From positions 8,682,271 through 8,746,270 of the forward strand of contig OX578280.1 in assembly GCA_951217055.1 (NCBI GenBank): a stretch of 64,000 bases of DNA, given 5' to 3'. The translations under genes and the position numbers were made by a program. Below are positions 56,845-64,000 of this stretch, piece after piece. The stretch comes from Gerris lacustris. Its lineage: Eukaryota > Arthropoda > Insecta > Hemiptera > Gerridae. Each line of letters begins with the position of its first letter. Positions within the stretch are counted from its first letter, which is position 1. A model generated the notes under the pieces. It was not told the origin of the DNA and made no database searches. It was given only the letters and a program-made list of their open reading frames with translations.

Positions 56845-57485
56845 ATTCCAATTCACACATGAATGGCGTATGGCACTGGCGTGGCGCTGGTTTGTACCAC
56901 CACTATGCTAACTTATGGCCCATTGTACACTGTACACTGGCATGGCGTGGCAGAGGGTGGCACGTGGTGCCTCAACCACGCCACTCAAACGCCACTCGTA
57001 GCTTATCGAAGTGGCGTGCCACTTGCAAACCATTCATTTCTTTGTCTGTTCTTCCTTTGTTTTCTTTCTTCTTGATGTGTTTCTTTTTTCTTTGCTTTTC
57101 TTTTTTGTTTTTAAGATAAATAATGAAATAAGAAAAGGATGCTAGAATTTTTTATTAGCATTGAGACATCCGGTAATAATTTTGAAAACGATCTGGGTAC
57201 TCGTTTAGCTCCTGCATTACGTTGAATGCTCCAGTTTTCCATTTCTCTAACCATACTGGATGTACCCAAAGCTTCCTTCTCAAAATTTGCATATGGCAAA
57301 ATTAATAATAAAGCCAACAAATCATGCTCCGAAGGAAAGAAGACATTGTCCTGGACAACATTTAGCAGTAAACTAAACCACTTGCACTCCATACATGTTT
57401 AGATAAAACGCACCACGACCGATCCTCACCAGTCCTACGCCAGAGCCACGCCAGCGCCATACTCCACTCGTGTGAGAATTGGGCC
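56845..57485. mobile_element. Harbinger-like TIR element
   Basis: ATTCCAATTCACACATGAAT at the left and the inverse of GTGTGAGAATTGGGCC at the right pair imperfectly. Complementarity continues through GGCGTATGGCACTGGCGTGG / CCACGCCAGCGCCATAC. TAA flanks both ends (56842-56844, 57486-57488), the 3-bp signature of PIF/Harbinger. Internal TGGCGTGGC motifs are frequent. The minus frame at 57111-57392 is not recognised as transposase. Confidence 0.6.
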
Positions 57486-57700
57486 TAACTCATTGACGGA
57501 CCAGCTTAACGGCCGGTTTGAACGGGTAGAGTTGCAGGGAGATTAAAGTAGCAAATTAAGTGACTCTGCATTCAACAATCCCATTCAAAAAGCTATGGAC
57601 ATTTTCACACTGTAGGTAAAAATGTGTACAAGAAATTTAAAGTTGCTTATGAATAAATGATGGTAGATAAGACAGTACAGTCCCTTTCCCACGTTGGTAT
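57486..57700. other. Unique spacer
   Basis: No feature was recognised between the TIR element and the pyrimidine-rich array. Confidence 0.3.
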
Positions 57701-58470
57701 AGTAACTCTACTCTACTCGCAACTCTCCTCCCTCCTATAACTACTCTCCACTCTACTCGCTACTCTCCACTTCATTTGCTCCTCTTCACTCCACTCGTTA
57801 CTCTCCACTCATCTTGCTACTTTCTCTACTCGCTACTCTCCACTTCACTCGCTCTTTATCACTCTATACTCGCTACTCTCCACCCTACTCGCTACTCTCC
57901 ACCCTACTCGCTACTCTCCACCCTACTTGCTACTCTCCACCCTACTCGCTACTATCCACCCTACTCGCTACTCTCCACCCTACTCGCTTCTCTCCACTCG
58001 TCTCGCTACTCTCCACTTCATTTGCTCCTATTCGTTACTCTCCATTTATCTCGCTACTCCTTACTCTACTCGCTCCTCTTCACTCCACTCGCTCTTCATC
58101 ACTCTATACTCGCTACTCTCCACCCTACTTGCTACTCTCCACTTCATTTGCTCTTATTCACTCCACTCGTTACTCTCCATTCATCTCGCTACTCCTTACT
58201 CTACTCGCTCCTCTTCTCTCTACTCGTTACTCTCCACTTCACTCGTTCTCTTCATACTCACTACTCTCCACTCATCTCGCTACTCTCCACTCTATTCGCT
58301 TCTCTTCACTCTACTCGCTACTCTCAACTCTACTCGCTTCTCTTTACTCTACTCGCTACTCTCCAATCTTCTTCCTACTCTCCACCCTACTCGCTTCTCT
58401 CCGCTTTATTCGCTGCTCTCCACTCTACTCACAACTCAATTCTCTGCTCTCCACTCTACTTTACTCAGCA
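57701..58470. repeat. Pyrimidine-rich minisatellite (about 19-bp unit)
   Basis: CTACTCGCTACTCTCCACC and variants repeat about 40 times. The + strand is almost purely C/T with scattered A and G. Three long overlapping + frames (rich in L, Y, S, T) are open only because the repeat lacks stops. Some blocks of about 100 bp are duplicated as higher-order units. Confidence 0.92.
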
Positions 58471-59594
58471 TTTTTGCGGGTTATACAGGTAGAGTCACTC
58501 TCCTTGCTAGTTTACTATCCCCGTGAAAACCAGCCATAAAAGAAAAAAAATAAGAAGCAGATGGAGTTGATGTAAAGCAGTGGCTCAAATTATAATCCAT
58601 GATCAGGTATTAATCAGTTTAACATCATCAGTGGAGGAAATAATAGTTTCTCCTGCTTGTTTTCTAGCCCTTAATCAGTAAGCGGTAACATCTAGGAGGA
58701 ATTATCATGTTGGTTTTTTGAATCGCAACGTTTTATGACCAATCACCGTAGCTAACTTTTTTCCAGTATGACGATTGTTAAAAGTCCAAAAAAGTAGTAT
58801 TAGCAAGTAGCATCTCATTTTTAGGACACTGGTAGATAATGTATTATAATTATTTATGAAACGACGTGGGCAAAGGGAACTTCTAAATTAGAGACGATAA
58901 TAATGTCGCATTTTTTTTATCTTTTCTTTTTTTAGCTTGTTTAAGATCCCAATAAATCAAATTCACCAAAATAAAGGAATTTCCTCTATGCACGTAATAA
59001 ACTTATAAATTGAAAAAAAAAAAAATATATATATATATCACATCGTTTAACAAGATTAAATTGAAAAATTACATATTATTATAAACATTTTACAAACTGC
59101 ATATCATATAAAAACAATTGCAGTTAACAACATTAACTTCACATAAATATATTAAAACATCAATACTGATATACTATATTTAACAACAAATTCTTAACAA
59201 ACATTTTACAATAATTAATAAATATTGTTAAAAACAATTTACTTTTACGTTCAAAATTGTTAAATAACAAGGCGTAAAACAATGGAAAATTGACAACATT
59301 TGTTTTACGTGATTAATTTCTACTTAAAGCTTACAAAGCAATTCTATTATATTTTGTTTTTTTTTCTTAATACTAATTTAATAAGTAGGAATATTATACT
59401 TATAGCTATATTTACACTAAAAATTCATTGACTTAGTTCTCTTTGTGCTAAATATTCAGATATTTTTTACATGAATTGCATTTTAAACAGTCGCGCACTT
59501 TATTGAAAACGAAAATGAGAGTAATTGCTAAAATAAGACCTAAGTTTCAGGAGTTTAAATGTATTTTTACACAAACAATTTTCTAATTAATTAA
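58471..59594. other. AT-rich unique DNA, no gene seen
   Basis: No repeat family or frame was recognised apart from a short (TA)n near 59025. Confidence 0.35.
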
Positions 59595-60156
59595 AGTCCC
59601 CAGGCCACCATAAGAAGTGAGTCGCTGATTGATAAAGTTTTCTTACCTTATAGAATCGCTTATTTATGCCGTGTCCACCGATGATTGGGTATATGGCAAC
59701 TGGGCGCTGGGCCATTTATTTTTTGTTGACATGCCAAACATGCCCTTCTGCGGGAACATTGAAAAGAGATAGATAAAGTTTTGATTTTCATAGGATCGTT
59801 AAATTAAATTATTTAAAAAACAGTGGTACACGTGGCCACCGATAAGAGTGGGCCGTTTGGGGTGGCCACCGCCCCAAACATATCGCTCTGCGGGGACGAT
59901 CAAAAGATAACGGCCAACTCGTTTTTGAATACCACTGTTTTTGAAATAATTTAATTAAACGATCCTGTGAAAATCAAAACTTTATCTACCTCTTTTCAAT
60001 GTTCCCGCAGAAGGGCATGTTTGGCATGTCAACAAAAAAAAAAAATGGCCCAGCGCCCAGTTGCCATATACCCAATTCATCGGTGGACACGGCATAAATA
60101 AGCGATTCCATAAGGCAAGAAAACTTTATCAATCAGCGACTCACTTCTTATGGTGG
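59595..60156. repeat. Long palindrome, 230-bp arms
   Basis: The left arm (59595-59828) and right arm (59930-60156) are almost perfectly complementary: AGTCC, CAGGCCACCATAAGAAGTGA, CCAAACATGCCCTTCTGCGG and CAGTGGTA occur in mirror order. The loop of about 101 bases is itself a diverged direct copy of part of the arm (CCACCGAT.., CAAACAT..CTCTGCGG). No clear target duplication; no coding frame spans it. Confidence 0.88.
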
Positions 60157-60299
60157 CCTGTGGACTATTATGACTTACCATCAAAATGTCATTAAAAAAA
60201 TGGACTAGTAATAGTTTTTAAAATTGTACGTCGGTTCACAAAAATTTAACAACAGACAGATATGGAACCAAAAATATTCCCAATAAACATTCCCATTGT

Positions 60300-60425
60300 A
60301 TTGTTTCTTTTTTGTCTGAAACGGATTTTTGTCTTGGAATTTTTGAAAGCGGAAACATAAAAAATATTTGTTCTTTAGAACGATTACATAGCTTCCGTAA
60401 CCTTCGGTAAGCTCGAAAGCAAAAT
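60300..60425 (-). repeat. Family A 5' fragment, minus
   Basis: TTTGTCTGAAACGGATTTTT, then GTTCTTTAGAACGATTACAT and GCTTCCGTAACCTTCGGTAA GC shows the double terminal hairpin in reverse. Confidence 0.65.
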
Positions 60426-60679
60426 ATTTAAAGATACCATAAACTGATGCTTCAATTTCTGAAGGAACTTCTCACTTTGGGTGAAATCCCATAATTAGAA
60501 TGATTAGATTCTTATCACAAAATTTAATGAATGAAATAATCTCTCACAACATTTCTGCCAATCCTTCATGATTTTGTCGCTTCTGATTTATACAATATAC
60601 CTGGTTTCCAAAGAAGTCGCTAATAAACTAATTTTAATCCTTTACAGTGGCTGTATTGAATATTCTTAACATAATAATC

Positions 60680-61584
60680 TAGAGGTGGGTAATTACTGTT
60701 ATTTGTCGGTAACGGGTTATGACGTTCCTTGGGTAATAGGTTCTCACCACTCCTGGGCGAGTCTTGATGAGCAAAAAAAAGGTCGTTGGAAATTGCAAAT
60801 TAAATTTAAGAATTATTCAAGGTAATTAATTAATTAAATATTTATTTGCTTTATTAAGAACTACACAGATAGAATTTCTACTAATTTTGTAGTAAAGATA
60901 TTCTCTCAGCTTGAAGATTCTAAAAACATTGGCGCTTATCTATAATACAAATATTAATACTTTGAAATTCGATGTGTGGGATCACTGTAAAGATCTTATC
61001 TATTTAAAATTCTCGGGCCTTAGCGAGAATTTAACAAGCAAGCTACAACACACTAGTAGCAAAACTACTAATTAGGCAGAGGGATATTCCAACCGAGCTC
61101 TTCTACTCCTACCCTATCGACAGCTTGCAAATCTTTGCCGTTTTTGTTTTGTAATAACATTATTTGAATGGAAATAACATAAATTAACAGTACAGAGAAC
61201 GGAAATGTAATCCGAGAACGGTAACGGAAATAAAGAACAGAACTGAATTGATAACGTAACGTAATGAAGAGTTATAGATATAATATAACGCTTCATTAAA
61301 ACCTAATACATCAGGAGTTATTAATACCATTTCCGCTCTTTTAAAGTTATAACGCATCGTAGGAGCAGAGTACAGTGCCGCCGCCGCCGCCAGGCGGAAT
61401 ACTTATGAACTAAACTAGAGCTGCAACTACTGTAGTACCTAAAGCCGCCGCCAGTTGGAATATTTATAAATTAGACCAGAGTTACTCGATAACAGGTATT
61501 TTTCAGTATTAGGTTATCTGTGGAATGGTTACCTTACAATAACAGGTTATTTTTAACTGTTATGTTATTTTCTACCCACCTCTA
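60680..61584. mobile_element. hAT-type element with TAGAGGTGGGTA ends
   Basis: The left end TAGAGGTGGGTAATTACTGT and right end ATTTTCTACCCACCTCTA are inverted. TAATAATC is duplicated exactly (60672-60679, 61585-61592). The 8-bp duplication and (C/T)AGAGGTGGG end identify hAT. Internal TAACAGGTTATT/TAACGGGTTAT repeats are subterminal. A GCCGCC-rich segment (about 61377-61395) recurs at about 61443. No transposase remains. Confidence 0.82.
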
Positions 61585-61592
61585 TAATAATC

Positions 61593-62426
61593 CTAATCTG
61601 CGGCACTTCAGCCCTAGAGAGCTTTGTCCTGCCAAAAGGCTTATACAACAATATAATCACGTGTAATGGGCGTCACGGGCTCAGCTAAATAAACCAGATA
61701 ACTGGCATTGCAAACCAAATAGACGGCACTTCACTTCAGCACCCATTTATATGGCGAATTGATTGATTTTTTTTTTTTTTTTTTATATTGGTGAATTTAT
61801 GCTGCGTGAACACCGAGATTCTTAACATATAATATGTATATATATTTAATTTTCTACAGCTCAACAATACTGATTATATTTAGAAAGTGGTAAAATATGA
61901 TAAATCTGTTAATATATTTCAAATAATTTATTTGTAAATTAGAAAAAACTATCATCAATGAATTCCTGTGATAAATATTATTTTATTAATAATAATGAGG
62001 AATTTTCAATTTTTTTCAATTTTCTCTCAAAATAGAATTTTATATATTTTTTAAATAGTATTTTTTTCTTAAGTGTGAGCATAGTAAGTGTAAAGACTAA
62101 TAGTAAGTACAAGTGTACTATGATAACACCTAACACTGAAGATAATTGATATAAAATTGTGGTGACATAATATGTTACTTTTTATTAACCTCTCCAGTCA
62201 AAATTATTTAATGTAACCAATAAAATTTACTTAGTCTGTAGCAAAGCACGGATATGCAGCTAGTATAAATAGGAAAGAGCGTGTTTTTTTTTGTTTTTTT
62301 GTTTTTTTAAATCATATTGTCTGCATCAAGGGTTGTGTTGATTTCATGAGGTAGAGTTTTAGTGGGACTACTTTTCCAGTGTAATAAATGTCTTATGCAT
62401 AAACGGCTTGAGAATAAATCAATATA
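61593..62426. other. AT-rich DNA, no gene seen
   Basis: T-runs at about 61768 and 62286. No repeat family was recognised. Confidence 0.35.
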
Positions 62427-63403
62427 GGGTAGGTCGGGGCGAAGGTCCGCATGGGGTGAATTTCCAAACTGTTTTAAAACTGGGAGGGAAACTACTTTTT
62501 GAAGTGGGACTGGCAACACTCATTCCTTAAGTTGAGGCTTTGCTCCTGTAAGGATATCTTGATTTAGTTGATTGACTGTTGCCAAAAAAAACATGAGGTA
62601 AGTTTATTTCTTTATGTTTTAATCTAACTTTTATAGAATTTTGGCAGTTTATTATTAATTATTATAAATCTATTATAATATCTATTCGTATTTTTGATAA
62701 AGTTTTACCAAAATGGTGCTAATGTAGTGTAGAAATAGTCACTTGTTTTACCTTCATATGTTGTTACCATCGATAGGTTACAATATTTTTATGATTTGAT
62801 AAAATGGGGCAAAGATCCACACACTGAATGGGGCAAAGATCCGTGCACTGAATGAGGCAAACGTCCTAATGTGGACTCATTTCTTATTTTAAAAGTTTAA
62901 TCTAAAGATTAATTTATCTTAGATACTTATGGTAAAAGAACTAGTTTTTAATTTTCAGAGTGTACTAGAGTAAGAGAGATTGTTTGCGCCCTTTAACCTA
63001 GCAGATCCTGGATGAAGCAAAAGGGATTATTACAAGGGGTTTCTCGATCAGAGGTTTTTTTAATTCTATACTTTATATTGTACCTAATATGTTTTCTTTA
63101 TCGTTCAATATACATGTTCTTTTATGAATTATTTCTCTTTCTTGAATTATTAATTAATTAATACGAAATGGGGTAATGGTTCGTGGTGCGGACGTGTTTG
63201 CCCCAAGAAATAGGGCAAACGTCCGCAAATCATAATTTTTGGTAAAATGGTGGCCCCAAAAATGTTGATACATTTTTGGAGCAATGAGAGATGGGGGATT
63301 GTTAGAAGGATTGTTGGCCAAAATTTGAAAATTATTAATAGAAAGCAAATGCTCAAAATTAGCCCTAAACCACATAGTGCGGACCTTTGCCCCCACCTAC
63401 CCC
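62427..63403 (-). mobile_element. Family K TIR element, copy 2 (inverted relative to copy 1)
   Basis: GGGTAGGTCGGGGCGAAGGT at the left, CTTTGCCCCCACCTACCCC at the right. Its interior aligns with the reverse of 49874-50862 (TAACCTAGCAGATCCTGGAT, AAATAGGGCAAACGTCCGCA). The short frame LPVPLQKVVSLP parallels copy 1. Confidence 0.68.
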
Positions 63404-64000
63404 ATGTGTTTATTTATTGAATTTAGAGAACAAGTAATCTTTATATCTCATTGATGACTAAATGAAAAGGTTTAATTATATCGTAACAATTTGAGAAATC
63501 ATAAAAATTCAGCGATAATAGTTGTTATAGTTAATATAATTTTTTATGATTTTCAAATGTTGGTGGGTAGATTAATTGAAGTAGATTTCTCTAAACATGA
63601 AAATTCCTCATTATTAAAAATGTATTAATTATATAAATTAATGTATAATCATAATTAATATTATGTTTTCTATAATTTTCTAAATTATTGTATTCTTAAG
63701 CTAATTATTAAATAACACTTTTTACATTAAATAAAATTCTGATATTCAATTTTTAGCATTTAAAATTTTTATTTTATATAAGGTACGTCTTTAGATTGTT
63801 ACTTTCCTATGTTTTCATTTTTGGAATATAAATGTCTTTGACTAAATAACTTCAATAATTAAGACAAAGGTATGTTTTGTCCAATGTACTTTGGGACAAT
63901 GTATTATCACACTTCTGTTTTTATAAAGGGTAGTAACAGTCTAAAGAAGAACATTTCATACACCTTCTTTAGATTGTTAAACTCCTCTGATTGTTTTTGT
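63404..64000. other. AT-rich DNA to the window end
   Basis: TCTTTAGATTGTTACT (about 63790) and AGTAACAGTCTAAAGA (about 63933) are inverted and a third related phrase follows at about 63967, so a small TIR element may extend past the window end. Confidence 0.35.

Noticed and set aside
57776..58539. Three overlapping long + frames, 199-241 codons
   Set aside because: They are open by the composition of a pyrimidine-rich tandem repeat; all three frames are similar low-complexity L/Y/S/T strings.
63780..63985. TIR element at the window end
   Set aside because: The inverted TCTTTAGATTGTTACT copies are short and imperfect and the locus may be cut by the window end, so I list it only as a possibility.

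Overview
The window looks like nuclear DNA from an insect with a large, AT-rich, repeat-dominated genome. The evidence is an AAPA-type cuticular protein gene with a short first exon and a 3 kb intron, several classes of DNA transposon, a non-LTR retrotransposon fragment, many satellites and microsatellites, and no prokaryotic gene organisation. A non-holometabolous order such as Hemiptera is my guess from the cuticular protein type; the sequence does not prove it.

Only one host gene is well supported: a low-complexity cuticular protein on the + strand. Its 12-nt first coding exon (16561-16572, encoding MASK) is preceded by a TATA box. A GT-AG intron of about 3.1 kb follows, holding a copy of repeat family B. 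The second exon (19651-20403) supplies the rest of the signal peptide and the AAPALSYAH repeats. The first methionine of the long open frame, at 19597, is probably intronic.

The rest is a mosaic of mobile and tandem repeats. 1-16 kb: a 34-bp satellite, foldback and Harbinger-like MITEs, and the first copies of interspersed families A, B, D, E, J and M. 20-30 kb: a degenerate tRNA-like locus, a pogo/Tigger-like MITE, several minisatellites and a 100-bp satellite of 13 units. 31-45 kb: a pyrimidine-rich decamer satellite, nested hAT-like elements (34244-35787, perfect 8-bp target duplication) and a mariner element (37104-38799) interrupted by an internally deleted PIF/Harbinger element (37620-38704). 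44-64 kb: three long inverted repeats with 230-300 bp arms, a hAT remnant with a transposase C-terminus (52152-52630), a retroposed LINE 3' end with an intact RNase H frame (55931-56813, 13-bp target duplication), another hAT-type element (60680-61584) and two opposed copies of a 1-kb TIR element.

Across families with otherwise different sequence (A, B, C, I and others) I see one short core, a CTGTCTGTC-rich stretch followed by a motif like TTTGAYGAAATTTGGCATAC. This shared core and the cluster of long foldbacks are the most interesting unexplained structures. No CRISPR array, operon, rRNA gene or credible second host gene was seen. Repeat boundaries are eyeballed unless a target-site duplication is stated.
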